Source: Branchipolynoe longqiensis
Lineage: Eukaryota; Annelida; Polychaeta; Phyllodocida; Polynoidae
Reading direction: 5' to 3'
Assembly (NCBI GenBank): GCA_030323885.1
Contig: CM059187.1
Span: 138,294,415-138,358,414, forward strand
Length of the DNA: 64,000 nucleotides
The notes below the pieces were generated by a model. The model had not been told where the DNA came from, ran no database searches, and saw only the letters and a list, made by a program, of their open reading frames with translations. Shown piece by piece: positions 29,128 through 38,652 of this stretch. The translations under genes were made by a program, and so were the position numbers. The stretch's first letter is position 1, and the number at the start of each line of letters is the position of its first letter.

Positions 29128-29193
29128 ATGCCTACATTATTATCCAATATGGCCACCAGAAGTTGTCTTGTGACGTGATTACACCAGTCTACT

Positions 29194-29609
29194 TAGATAA
29201 AAGATTCACCCCGTGCTTCCAGCACAGTGGTGAAAACCAGCCTTATATAAAAATGGTCGAAAAATCAGGCTAATGAAATGACTCTTTATGAGAGACTAAT
29301 TTCACAATCTAAGAAGCAACATTTATTCTTTGTATATGTCGTCATGTTTACTCGCTACTTTTGAGTTGGAAAATATAATAAAACATACTTTAATGCAATT
29401 TAAAAGTGAAATCGACGGCGTTCTCTGGCCACCATCTTGTCTTTTTGCATTCTCTCCCATTTCACCAACTCTGTTCTGATATAAGTAACCATTTGACCCT
29501 GGTGCCAGGCATTCTACTTCTTGTTCCATACTAACGCTATTTTCGCCTGTATTTATATAAGGCTGGTCTTCACCCATGTACTACAAGTACCGGGTGAATC
29601 TTTTATCTA
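29194..29609 (-). repeat. MITE with 9-bp target duplication, copy C
   Basis: Same termini as copies A and B; flanks CAGTCTACT and CCCTCTACT match at 7 of 9 positions, an aged duplication. It entered the right end of TAGAGGG MITE copy 3. Confidence 0.85.
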
Positions 29610-29766
29610 CCCTCTACTGTGTTCGTAGAACAATATCATGAATATGTTAGATCTTAATTGTTTCTCGGTCTGTTGGCCTGCAGTCGATAAAATATTGACC
29701 CTATATTTGCATAGCAGTAGGGGTAAATGACAACGTAGTCTAAATACAGGTGAACATTTGTTTAGT

Positions 29767-30095
29767 ATGGAACAGGAAGTGGAATTCCTGGTTCCAGTAT
29801 ATAATGGCTACTTATATCGGCATAGAGTAGGTGAAATGGGAGAGAATACAAAAAAAGACAAGATGGCGAGCACATAATGGTGTCGATTTCACTTTTTAAG
29901 TCCATTAAACTACATGTTTTATTATATTTTTCAACTCAAAAGTAGCGGGTAGGTATGATGCTGTATATGAAGCATATATGTTGCTTCTTAAATTAAGAAT
30001 GTATCTGCTTATTTCATTTACCCAGCCTTTTGCAACTTTTGGGGGGGGGGCGGGGTTCACCCTACACTGCGAAAGGGTGAATCTTTTATTTAGGC
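29767..30095 (+). repeat. Same MITE family, 5'-truncated copy
   Basis: Starts at the internal TAGTATGGAACA block and runs to GGGTGAATCTTTTATTTA. Contains poly-G at 30041-30050. The left terminus is missing. Confidence 0.75.
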
Positions 30096-30219
30096 CTACC
30101 ATTGTTGCAAACCAAAAGTAGGCAATTCATCTTTGATACAAAAACGGTGTCTTCATTGTTCTACTTTATTTCATTCCCCTTGCTGCATATATGCCAGATT
30201 GTGTACTAATATCACTAAA

Positions 30220-30950
30220 GGGCCTGTCATACTATGACCTATGGCGTTAGCGTACGCCGGCGTATGTGGTTTTCGACCATATGCCGTCATAGGTAACGCA
30301 TAGTTTGGGCATAGGTCGTATACGCTCTTCATAGGTTGGCATACGTCGGCGTACGTTATGCACACGTTAGGGGTAAGTCGGCATAGGTTAGCCATACATT
30401 GAACCGACACCCTCCGGGTGTCTCTGGTATACTCACAACATTCTGTAAATGGGCTGTCACACTACGGCGCATAGCCTCAGCGTATACCAACGTATTTGAT
30501 TTTCGACCGATACGCCGTCATACGCCGTCATACGTTACGCATAGGTTGGGCATAGGTCATATACGCTCAGCATAGGTTGGCATCGGTTGAGCCGCCGACA
30601 AATTTTGTGCATGTTCAAAACTTTCAACCTATGCTGGCGTGTGGCTCATACGTTTCTCATATGCTATGTGTACGTCAGAGGTACGTCGGAATACGTTAGG
30701 AGCACGTTTGGTATACGCCGGCCTACGTTACTCATACGCTGGTCCTGTCGCCTCCAACCGTCAAAATACGTCCCAATACGCTGAGTATACGTCGTCATAT
30801 GCTTTGCATACGTCGCTATACGGTAGGGATAGGGTAGCCATACGCCAGGTGTACACTATGCATACGCTTCATATGCCGCTGGGACCTCCCGCAGTGTACA
30901 AAGGTTAGCTTATCTCGACCTATAACGTTTTTCGCCACGTTACCTCGGTT
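30220..30950. repeat. CGTA-rich terminal-repeat element
   Basis: Opens GGCCTGTCATACTATGACC, and a second terminus-like GGGCTGTCACACTACGGCG lies at 30452, so it may be a nested or dimeric copy. The body is dense in TACGCC/GGCGTA and GTACG words. The right terminus seen at 61593-62449 is not found. The 65- and 89-codon frames are artefacts. Confidence 0.65.
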
Positions 30951-31149
30951 GGATTCGTGTGGCAGTGGGACGTAAAGTGTGCCTGTTGGGGAAGTTACCC
31001 GTTGCTGTTCGGCTACTTCGATGAAGCCAGCAAATAGGCTCTAAGGCTCTGTCGAGCCTCTGTCCAAGGTGGCCGGTGAGGGGGAGCGCGAGATGTAGTG
31101 AGCCATGTCGTGAGCAGGAGTGTCTGCTGCTGCTCTCTCTGTTAGGTAA

Positions 31150-31420
31150 TATATTACCTAGCAGAGAAAGCAGACACTGGCTCCAAGTGGGCCCCACCTG
31201 GGCTAGCCCAGGTGGGCCTATCTCAGTTATTAAATATGTTCATTATATTGTAGAAAAAATTAGATTTTTTTTTTTTTAAGCTGGGAATCTAGCCCATGTG
31301 GGGCGCATTTCACACCAACTTCAGAGCCCACCTGGAGCCCTTGCCCAGCTGTGCCCAGCTCGCCCATTGACAACCCATGTAGGGCCCAGCAGAGCATGTT
31401 GGCTGGGTAATTGTTTGGCT
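31150..31420. repeat. Palindrome-rich segment (AGCCCAGGTGGGCC)
   Basis: Contains GTGGGCCCCACCTGGGCTAGCCCAGGTGGGCC as overlapping palindromes written in short parts (GGGCCCCACCTGGGC, TAGCCCAGGTGGGCC) and, at 31288-31400, further CCCATGTGGGGC/CCCACCTGGAGCCC words. Possibly a foldback MITE. Confidence 0.4.
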
Positions 31421-31666
31421 ATTTTTTAATTGCACTGCGGCTTTGGGGCCTGTTCTGAGCCGCACTCCGCTCATCTGGTCCCGAGGGATCAAGTGCCCCC
31501 TTCTCCCTCCCGTGACCTCTGTGTCACTGGACGCAGCGTCCGTGGTGCGCGGTTACACTGGTTGACTTCTAGGTCACGCGTCCCTTGTAACCGGCCCGGC
31601 CTGGGGGGTTGAGTGTGGGTGGGGGTGTGCAGGCGAACCAATGGCTGCCTAGATACTACCGCCTAG
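31421..31666. other. No gene recognised
   Basis: GC-richer stretch without repeat partners or supported frames. Confidence 0.35.
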
Positions 31667-32239
31667 ATCCCAGATAGCACACAGCCATCGGGCCGACGTT
31701 GTTTTGTCCACTGGCCCGCCGTCGGGCCAACGGCGGCAAATGCCTTCAATGGCCGTGAGCAAATCTTCATACAGCAAAAGTCAAATATCTCTAAAATGAC
31801 ACCACCTAGAAACAAATCGATTGGTACCCATATAGAAAACATCTTTACCAAAAACATTATATTAAATTTATAAGGTTACTGACGATGCTGTTCGATGTGT
31901 CCCTCCCTTTCTAGGCTAGCTGGAGCATAACATAACCGAAACTCCAGTCGGGAAGGTCCGACAACAATAAAAACAAAATGGCGAATCTCAAAGCTACCCT
32001 ACCGGTTAACGAAACGGCTTAACCCCAATAAGTTCCTTAATATATTTGACAACTTAATCAAACTTGTACAAAGAATTCTATACATCTTCATAATGAATCC
32101 TGTGAATCATTTCCATAAACTTACTGCAAGTTCTGAAGTTATTTGTAGAAAAAGAACGCCGCTCAACTCGCGCACGTCCACCACTTGCGACTCGAACCGG
32201 AAGTGTCAGAACTGGAAATGTTTGCAAAAAAAGGCAAAG

Positions 32240-32430
32240 AGCGGCGGACCACCACTGTCGGCCCGACGGTGGCAAAAATGTGGAAAATTAATGGCAACCA
32301 GCGGCGGCGCCACCATTGTCGGCCCGACGGTGGCAAATATGTGGGAAAAAAAGGCAAAGAGTAGCGATCCACCACCGTCGGTCCGACGGTGGCCCGACAG
32401 TGGCAAATATGTGGGGAAAAAATGCAAAGA
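32240..32430. repeat. 60-bp tandem units, GTCGGCCCGACGGTGGC core
   Basis: Units start at 32240, 32300 and 32360; each contains the palindromic CCGTCGGNCCGACGG core and ends in AAA(A/T)ATGTGG(G/A)AAAA. The third has an extra CCCGACAGTGGC. Related units continue beyond the Gypsy at 38486-38600. Confidence 0.85.
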
Positions 32431-32438
32431 GCACGGAC

Positions 32439-32546
32439 TGTCATATCTGTATGTATGCGCGCGCACCCGGGCAGAAGTTGTACGGAGAGTTCCATAAATA
32501 AAGTCTTGCTATACATCGACAGAAGCGTACAGACGTTCTAGTTACA
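32439..32546 (+). repeat. 5' LTR of the Gypsy element
   Basis: TGTCATATCTGTATG ... GACGTTCTAGTTACA. The AATAAAG-like signal is at 32497. The primer-binding region TGGTGTCAGATG begins immediately after it at 32547. Confidence 0.85.
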
Positions 32547-32555
32547 TGGTGTCAG

Positions 32556-33572
32556 ATGTCAACTACTGATATGGCACTGACAGGTCTAAAGCCTCCCGGA
32601 CCACTAATATTAGACACAAATGCAACCAGTAACTGGAAAACCTGGTACAGGGCCTACAGAATATATGTGACGGCCGCAGGAGTAAAAACAAAACCAGAAG
32701 ATGTTCAGTGCTGCGTGTTCCTGCACGTGGCAGGCCCTGAAGCCCACAAAGTGTATGACAACTTGGACTTGCCACCCGAGGATGAAGACAAGATAGAACC
32801 ACTAGTCAACGCGTTTCGGAGGTACTGTATCGGTCGGGGAAACATCATTATAACCCGATTTCGATTCAACACTCATAACCAAACTTCCGAACACACCACT
32901 GCGTATATCACTGCTCTCCATGACAAAGTGTCTGATTGCGAGTACGGTCCAATGGAGGAAACATTATTACGTGACAGAATAGTAGCAGGCGTTCGGAACA
33001 GGGAATTACAAAACAAGTTACTTCAAACAGCGGAGGTGGATCTCACTCTACAAAAATGCATGGAAATATGCCAGTTGAGTGAATACAATGCCGGACATTT
33101 GAACGAAAAGCCCGAAGACCACTTAAAAGAAGTAGATACCATCTCCAGAAGCGCCGGCGCACGTGCTGGCAGGCCCACAACGACCCCATCTTGGAAGTCA
33201 CGTGGTCCGAACAACAACAACAGGGCCAGCAACACCACATGCGGCAACTGCGGTTACGATCATCGTAGGGAAGCGTGTGCGGCCCGTGGCAAAACATGTA
33301 ATTACTGCCGCAAGCTAGGACACTTCGAGATTGTATGCAGAAGCAAGTCTACACCAGTGAATGAAATATCTACAGGTCACCCAGAGTACACGTGTGGTAT
33401 GGGATACAAAGGAGCAGCAGCTGTGTCGAGTGTGGACAGTCTGGAGGCGGTCTTATTCGTCGGCGCAGTCGACAACGATCATGATGATCGCGCCGGACTG
33501 TGGCACAAAAATCTCGCGTGTAAGACCAGGACATACGTTTCAAGGTGGACACCGGATCGCAGGCCAACCTGA
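32556..33572 (+). CDS. Gypsy Gag with two zinc knuckles
   Basis: 338 codons starting 9 bases into the internal region. The capsid-like part spans about residues 20-200 (NWKTWYRAYRIYVTAAG, FRRYCIGRGNIIITRFRF, LLRDRIVAGVRNRELQNKLL). Two zinc knuckles follow near residues 230-265: CGNCGYDHRREAC (C-x2-C-x3-H-x4-C, one residue short) and CNYCRKLGHFEIVC (C-x2-C-x4-H-x4-C), which bind the element's RNA. The frame overlaps the protease frame, which is open from 33524, in the -1 direction; no canonical slippery heptamer was found, so the fusion mechanism is unclear. Confidence 0.92.
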   Translation: MSTTDMALTGLKPPGPLILDTNATSNWKTWYRAYRIYVTAAGVKTKPEDVQCCVFLHVAGPEAHKVYDNLDLPPEDEDKIEPLVNAFRRYCIGRGNIIITRFRFNTHNQTSEHTTAYITALHDKVSDCEYGPMEETLLRDRIVAGVRNRELQNKLLQTAEVDLTLQKCMEICQLSEYNAGHLNEKPEDHLKEVDTISRSAGARAGRPTTTPSWKSRGPNNNNRASNTTCGNCGYDHRREACAARGKTCNYCRKLGHFEIVCRSKSTPVNEISTGHPEYTCGMGYKGAAAVSSVDSLEAVLFVGAVDNDHDDRAGLWHKNLACKTRTYVSRWTPDRRPT

Positions 33573-34425
33573 TCCCATGCGAGATCTTCAACAAGTTGAA
33601 GGAGACAACACTGATGAAATCGAAATGTCGACTGATCACCTATTCAGGGCACCGAATTATTGCGGATGGTGAGGCGATCCTAAACACAAATGGGCACAAG
33701 ATCAAGTTCCAGATCGTTCAAAGAGGACACCCCATATTAGGACAAAAGGGATGTATCCAACTGGGAATCCTCGCCAGGATTGATGAGGTGTCGAAAACAA
33801 CGGTTACTGGGACACAGTCAAAAGAATCCTGCAGCAAACGAGCCGATGAACTGGCGAGCCAATATTCCGATGTATTCTGTGGCCTTGGCCTGATCAAAAC
33901 AAACGCTGTAATCTATACCGATCCGCTTGTAATGCCAGTCGTAGATCCACCAAGACGTATCCCATATGCTATTCAGGGTCAAGTTCACGGTGAAATAAAA
34001 CGAATTATTAAATTAGGGGTCATTACCGAACAGCATGAGCCGACCAAATGGGTCAACTCAATAACAATTGTCCGTAAGCCGCACAAATTACGCATATGTT
34101 TAGACCCAACAAAGCTTAACAAGGCATTCATGAGAGGCCCATACCCTACCCGTACTATAGATGAAATAATAGCAAACACAGTTCACGCTAAATATTTCTC
34201 TGTGTTAGACGCCAAGTCAGGGTACTGGCAGATCCAGCTAGATGAACAAAGCTCACATCTCTGCACTTTCAACACCCCATGGGGGCGGTATAGATATACT
34301 CGGCTGCCTTTTGGCATTAGGACAGCCGGGGATATCTTTATCGAAGAAATGCAGCGGATACTAGGGGATCTGCCAGGAGTAGGAGTGGTAACAGATGACG
34401 TACTAATATATGGGGCCACAATCGA
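33524..34425 (+). pseudogene. Gypsy protease and RT, 5' part of pol
   Basis: Aspartic protease active site VDTGSQ at 33545-33562; RT palm motifs DPTKLNKAFMRGPYP, VLDAKSGYWQIQLDE, LPFGIRTAGDIF and the catalytic VVTDDVLIYG near 34387-34416 (TDD in place of YxDD). Directly after GATIE the family's next 20-25 residues (the helix after the catalytic box) are missing and the frame shifts, so the 33545 frame runs into unrelated residues to 34603. The RT of this copy is dead. Confidence 0.9.
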
Positions 34426-34752
34426 GATTAAATGCAGACAAATCGAAAATCTGTCAGAAACAGGTGTTGTATGTCGGTCATCTCCTCACTCAAGAGGGAG
34501 TGCGACCAGACCCTGCTCGAGTACAAGCAATAGTCGACTTGCCCGTGCCACACAACAAGCCCAGTGTACAGCAATTTCTCGGCATGGTCGGGTATGTACA
34601 TAAGTTCATACCGAACATGTCAGAAATCGCCAAACCTTTACGGACACTGTTGGCAAAGGACGTGGCGTGGCACTGGCAAGTCGAACAAGAATCAGCATTC
34701 AGTAACCTGAAACAAAAGCTCAAAGATGCTCCAGTGCTGGCATACTATGATG
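34426..34752 (+). pseudogene. Gypsy RT thumb / start of RNase H
   Basis: A second frame resumes homology with LNADKSKICQKQVLYVGHLL, QQFLGMVGYVHKFIPNMSEI, PLRTLLAKD and LKQKLKDAPVLAYYD, the thumb/connection of Gypsy pol. It is cut at the YYD codons by the nested element; the frame beyond that reads insert sequence. Confidence 0.88.
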
Positions 34753-34950
34753 CGCGAAAAGGAAGAAAGCAAGGCGGGGGTGGAAAGAAAGGCGCTTTAT
34801 TGACGCCTCAGACATAACATACAAGCTATACAAGAGAACAAATGTGAAGAGCAAAAAGAGGAAGCTCATACGGAGCGATAAGATATAGCTTAAACTAGGA
34901 GCTCAGGGGAGCTTAGTGTTCATGGGGAGGGGTGCCGGGGAGCCCTCCAC
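34749..34950. repeat. Split direct repeat B2 of the nested element
   Basis: GATGCGCGAAAAGGAAGAAA ... GGAGCCCTCCAC; 491 bp from its partner at 35240 with only a few mismatches. Together with 34951-35239 (A2) it mirrors the arrangement at 15275-15851. Confidence 0.92.
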
Positions 34951-35239
34951 TAGCCTGTAAGAGAGAGAGTTGGGTGGGTGGGTGGAGAAAAAGGAGCTTG
35001 AGCAGGGAGGACGGCTGGAAGGCGAGTGACTGAGGGAGGTCGGCGGGCGGCCTTATAAGGGAGGGAGCGGGGAGGCGAGAGGCGGGGGAGGTGAGAAAGC
35101 GGCGGGGCAGGGCGAGAAGGCGAGGGAGAAAGCTGAGGGAGGGATGACAGGGAAGGTGAGAAAGCTGGGCGGCGGCAGGAGAGGCGGGGGGAGGGTCTCT
35201 TCCTTTCCTCGCATCAAACGCAATGCGAGCATTACGACC

Positions 35240-35441
35240 GATGCGCGAAAAGGAAGAAAGCAAGGCGGGGGTGGAAAGAAAGGCGCTTTATTGACACCTC
35301 AGACATAACATACAAGCTATACAAGAGAACAAATGCGAAGAGCAAAAAGAGGAAGCTCATAAGGAGCGATAAGATATAGCTTAAACTAGGAGCTCAGGGG
35401 AGCTTAGTGTTCATGGGGAGGGGCGCCGAGGAGCCCTCCAC
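35240..35441. repeat. Split direct repeat B1 of the nested element
   Basis: Partner of 34749-34950. The bases before it, GCATTACGACCGATG (35229-35243), nearly equal the other outer end of the insert (GCATTATGACCGATG to 36610), identifying the A2 and A1 termini. Confidence 0.92.
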
Positions 35442-36102
35442 CAAAACGGAGGAGAGGGCTCGAGGCGCGCCCGAGGGTGCGAGGCGGGGCCCGTACGCGT
35501 GGACCGCCTCTGAGGTCCAGGTGTCCTGGGCCATGATGTCGGCGAGGGGCGCCCCGGCGCGGTGGCAGGCTTGGGAGGCGCCTCGGCGGAGGCTGTGGAG
35601 GGTGAAGGTCTGGGTGTGAAGTGAAGAGTCCGGAGCCTACGGCGGTCAAAAGTTGGGGAGGCCCGCTTCCCGGGTGTCTGCGCAGGTGGTGGTTGGCGGG
35701 GGTGGGGGAGGAGGTGTGGCGAGGGTCGGAGAGGGGGGCGGCGAAGTCGTCAGGGCTGGGGGGGGTGGGGGTCGGGGTCAGGTCGGCATGGTTGAGGAAG
35801 GCGGTGGCGTGGAGGTCGTGATGGTCGGCGTGATGGTCGGCGGCTGTGAAGTCTAGGGAGGTTTTGTGGTCAGTGTGGGCGGCGTCTGGGGCCTGCGGCG
35901 CGGGGCGATGGTCCCCGGCTGTGTCCTGGGTGCTGTGGGTGGGGCGGGTAGGGCTGTGGCGCTCGGCGCCTCGGGCCCCGTCCTCGGGCCGGGTGTGTGG
36001 GGAGCCGTTGGTGCTCCTTGCTGACCGGGTCCGGTAGCTTTCCGGCGGTGGGCCGGTGGCGTTTCGGTCGGTGGTCGTTACGGGGTTGTCGGTGGTGGTC
36101 AA
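35404..36102 (-). pseudogene. Fusion of ORF2 start and recombinase end in the nested element
   Basis: A 232-codon Pro/His/Arg-rich frame starts at the TTGA overlap with gag, as in the intact element, but has no RT motifs. In another minus frame at about 35612-35470 the recombinase end is readable: TLHSLRRGASQACHRAG (His-x-x-Arg) and DTWTSEAVHAYGPR (Trp and nucleophile Tyr). An internal deletion therefore joined the beginning of ORF2 to the end of YR. The long open frame is largely a GC-content effect. Confidence 0.7.
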
Positions 36103-36610
36103 GGGGTTGTCGGCAGAGGTATAGGTGAGGCGCCGGTTATGGTCCCCCGGACCGGCCGCAGGGGGGGCGGCGGATCAAAAACCGCTGAGGCGGCCGGGGT
36201 CTGGCGCTGACGGGCTTGTTTGGTGAGGCACAGGGCCTCGCTGTGCATGGTGAGGATCCTCCTCACGTTAGCACAGTAAGCGCATATGTGCCGGTGTCTG
36301 GCCCCCGCCTCGCCGTGGGCCTCCCCGACAGCAGCCCGATCGCACGAGGTGGGCTCGTGGTTCCAGGCGGCGCAGGGAGCCCCGTGAGCCTCTCGATTGT
36401 AGGCGAGGTGGGTGTCGGCTTGGGTCCGGGGCTGCTGCGCGCCTCGGGGAAGGTCTGTGTCTCGGGGCAGATCTGCGTCTTGGAAGGCTGGTGCTGTCGG
36501 GACGGCTTGGGGGGCGGGCATGGTAAGAATCTCCATTCTCACCATGTTCAGGGCCACCGGGTCGTGCCACCCGTGGGGGAGCCTACCGTCCGTGAGCATT
36601 ATGACCGATG
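36099..36610 (-). pseudogene. Gag C-terminal remnant of the nested element
   Basis: From the outer junction inwards the frame reads LTDGRLPHGWHDPVALNMVR, matching the DGQLPNGW... segment of the gag at 19125-20468, and later CAAWNHEPTSC, HRHICAYCANVRR, H, C: the same cysteine/histidine cluster. The first two-thirds of gag are deleted. It stops at TGA inside TTGA (36099-36102). Confidence 0.82.
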
Positions 36611-38364
36611 TACACAAGCCTATCGTCATACAGGTGGATGCCTGCCAATCAGGATTAGGGGCCGTATTGTTACAAAATCAGAAGCCAGTAGCTGTGGCCT
36701 CCAGGGCACTCGATAATGCTCAAAGTAACTATGCGGTAATAGAAAAAGAGATGCTTGCCATCTGCTTTGGGTGTCAACGTTTTCATGAGTATGCATACGG
36801 CCAAGTAATAAAAATTGAGACAGATCATAAACCACTCCTAGCCATAATGGAAAAGCCAATACACAAGCTGTCCGCGTGCATGCAACGCATGCGCATGAGG
36901 CTGCAAAACTATAATTTGTCACTAACACACATACAGGGCACTAAATTGTTTTTTGCAGACACACTATCCCGGGCGCACAGTGAATCACTAGAACCGAGAA
37001 ATCTGTTTGACGATGCGTTCAGCGTAGCATCGATCGACACCACATCAGATGTAATGATCGAAATTATGAGCGAGTACAAGGTAGACAGCGACATGCAACA
37101 ACTCAAAAGCTACATAACAAAAGGATGGCCAACACATGACAAAGACGTACAAGCATCGCTAATCCCATATAACACACATAAAGTCGATCTGACAGTCGAG
37201 AACAACATGATCATGAAAGGCAATAGACTAATTGTCCCCAGCAGATTACGGAATCGAGTCATAGAAATTCTACATGAAACGCACCTCGGTGTTACTAAAA
37301 CAAAACAACTCGCTCGCGACGCAGTCTTCTGGCCAAACATAGACTCACAGATCGCAAAACGAATCGAGCAGTGCACCACATGCCAAATACACAGAAAACA
37401 ACTACATCACGAACCAATGATAAATCATCAAATACCCAACCAGCCATATGAAAAAATCGGGACCGATTTATTTGAGTTAGAAAAAGCATACTATATCATA
37501 ACAGTAGACTACTTTTCAAAGTACCCAGAGGTAACCCAATTAAAAGACATCTCATCTCAGAGTATAATAAAAGCACTAAAAGAAAATTTTGCCAGGCATG
37601 GAATACCACGCCAGGTGGTGTCGGACAACGGTCCACAGTTTCGAAGCCAAGAATATGCCATGTTTGCAGAACACTACAATTTCAAACCGATATATTCAAA
37701 CCCCCAATTCCCCAAAAGCAACGGCCAGGTCGAAAGGTTCGTCCAAACAGTCAAAACAACGTTTAAAAAATGCAAAGCAGAGAACAAAGATATAGAGTTA
37801 GCATTATTGAACTACCGCAACACACCACTCATCACATTAAATGCGTCCCCGGCACAGCTCCTAATGAGCAGACGGCTCAGATCCAGAATACCAATACACT
37901 CAACAAACTTAAAGCCGCAAACACAGAAAAACAAAGCACAATTAATAAACAAGACACAACAGACACAAAAGCACTATCACGACATCAAGGCAGGGCGCCC
38001 CCACAAACAACTAAAGGTAGGGGACAAAATTAGGTATCAAAATAACATCAAGCAATGGGTACCCGGAACAATCACAAACAGAAAAGGACCGACCGGACGA
38101 GAGTACGAAATACAAAATACAAGAAACAATCACATCAACCGTAACCGCATACACATAATAAAAACCCCAGCCGAGAAATGCTTGACCGATATAGCACCAG
38201 ATTCAGACACAAACACACCACCCCCACCACAAGAAACACCACGAATAGACACACCACAACCGGCCATACAACAACCAGAAATAGCTGACCCACCTACACC
38301 ACCGCCAGTCAGAGTGTCCAGCTTCGGACGGGTGATAAAACCGGTAATACGACTAGATCTATAA
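36607..38364 (+). CDS. Gypsy RNase H and integrase
   Basis: About 585 codons of pol after the nested element. RNase H: VIQVDACQSGLGAVLLQ, VIEKEMLAICFGCQRF, IETDHKPLLAIM, FFADTLSRAH. Integrase: zinc finger H-x3-H...C-x2-C (HETHLGVTKTKQLARDAVFW, CTTCQIH) and the D,D-35,E core, IGTDLFELEKAYY, VSDNGPQFRSQEY and NGQVERF. A C-terminal Pro/Thr-rich tail with VGDKIRYQNNIKQWVPGTI follows. The frame is open to TAA at 38362-38364. The upstream extension of this frame to 36412 is antisense nested-element sequence, not pol. Confidence 0.92.
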   Translation, partial: DVHKPIVIQVDACQSGLGAVLLQNQKPVAVASRALDNAQSNYAVIEKEMLAICFGCQRFHEYAYGQVIKIETDHKPLLAIMEKPIHKLSACMQRMRMRLQNYNLSLTHIQGTKLFFADTLSRAHSESLEPRNLFDDAFSVASIDTTSDVMIEIMSEYKVDSDMQQLKSYITKGWPTHDKDVQASLIPYNTHKVDLTVENNMIMKGNRLIVPSRLRNRVIEILHETHLGVTKTKQLARDAVFWPNIDSQIAKRIEQCTTCQIHRKQLHHEPMINHQIPNQPYEKIGTDLFELEKAYYIITVDYFSKYPEVTQLKDISSQSIIKALKENFARHGIPRQVVSDNGPQFRSQEYAMFAEHYNFKPIYSNPQFPKSNGQVERFVQTVKTTFKKCKAENKDIELALLNYRNTPLITLNASPAQLLMSRRLRSRIPIHSTNLKPQTQKNKAQLINKTQQTQKHYHDIKAGRPHKQLKVGDKIRYQNNIKQWVPGTITNRKGPTGREYEIQNTRNNHINRNRIHIIKTPAEKCLTDIAPDSDTNTPPPPQETPRIDTPQPAIQQPEIADPPTPPPVRVSSFGRVIKPVIRLDL

Positions 38365-38401
38365 GCAACACAGAAGATATTAAATCATTCAAAATAACGA
38401 A

Positions 38402-38477
38402 GCAGAAGTTGTACGGAGAGTTCCATAAATAAAGTCTTGCTATACATCGACAGAAGCGTACAGACGTTCTTCTTACA
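38402..38477 (+). repeat. 3' LTR of the Gypsy element, 5'-truncated
   Basis: Identical to the last 76 bp of the 5' LTR apart from AG/TC near the end (GTTCTAGTTACA against GTTCTTCTTACA). The first 32 bp (TGTCATATCTG...CCGG) are missing and replaced by AAAATAACGA. Confidence 0.88.
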
Positions 38478-38652
38478 CGGACCACCACCGTCGGCCCGAC
38501 GGTGGTCTGACGGTACCACAAATGTGGAAAATGAATGGCATCCAGCGGCGGACCACCACCGTCGGCCTGACGGTGGCCCGACGGTGGCAAGTCTGTTGCG
38601 ACGGTGTGACCAATAGCCAACGTCGGCCCGACGGCTGTGTGCTATCTGGGAT

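Larger units (their letters stand above)
27381..29192. repeat. TAGAGGG-terminus MITE, copy 3, interrupted
   Basis: TAGGGAGTGCACGTGATGTC to TTCTTTGACAGAGCAT (27563), then a LINE and other insertions, then CCAATATGGCCACCAGAAG...ATTACACCAGTCTAC (29140-29192). More diverged than copies 1 and 2. Confidence 0.8.
34753..36610 (-). mobile_element. Deleted Ngaro-like YR element nested in Gypsy
   Basis: About 1.86 kb, GC-rich against its surroundings. Both junctions share only GATG (34749-34752 and 36607-36610), with no target duplication, exactly as YR-mediated integration predicts. Removing it restores the Gypsy frame YYD|VHKPIVIQ. Contents on the minus strand: gag C-terminus, the start of ORF2, a deletion, the recombinase C-terminus, and 202-bp direct repeats. 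RT, RNase H and most of YR are absent, so it must have been mobilised in trans or deleted after insertion. Confidence 0.88.
32439..38477 (+). mobile_element. Gypsy LTR retrotransposon, defective
   Basis: Flanked by a 5-bp duplication CGGAC (32434-32438 and 38478-38482). Order gag, protease, RT, RNase H, integrase, as in Ty3/Gypsy. The LTR is short (108 bp, TG...CA), which recalls Mag-type Gypsy elements (family knowledge). Breaks: a deletion just after the RT catalytic box near 34425, insertion of a 1.86-kb YR element in RNase H (34753-36610), and a 3' LTR lacking its first 32 bp. gag and integrase frames remain open. Confidence 0.92.
31667..38652. repeat. TIR element split by a Gypsy insertion
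   Basis: Left end ATCCCAGATAGCACACAGCC (31667) is inverted at the right end GGCTGTGTGCTATCTGGGAT (to 38652), and the match continues inward to CGGGCCGACGTTG / CAACGTCGGCCCG. Left part 31667-32438, right part 38483-38652. The left part holds an inverted 195-bp core unit (31745-31885), a segment shared with 1868-2115, and three 60-bp tandem units (32240-32430) centred on GTCGGCCCGACGGTGGC, more of which follow the Gypsy at 38486-38600. Confidence 0.8.

Noticed and set aside
30587..30908. Frames of 65-89 codons with Arg/Tyr/Thr repeats
   Set aside because: Translation of the CGTA-rich transposon body; similar frames appear in the copy at 61593-62449.
35404..36102. 232-codon Pro/His-rich protein as a novel gene
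   Set aside because: High GC keeps several frames open; recombinase homology lies in another frame and the block is flanked by the element's split repeats.
36412..36606. Upstream extension of the integrase frame to 36412
   Set aside because: These codons are antisense to the nested YR element; Gypsy homology begins only at 36607.
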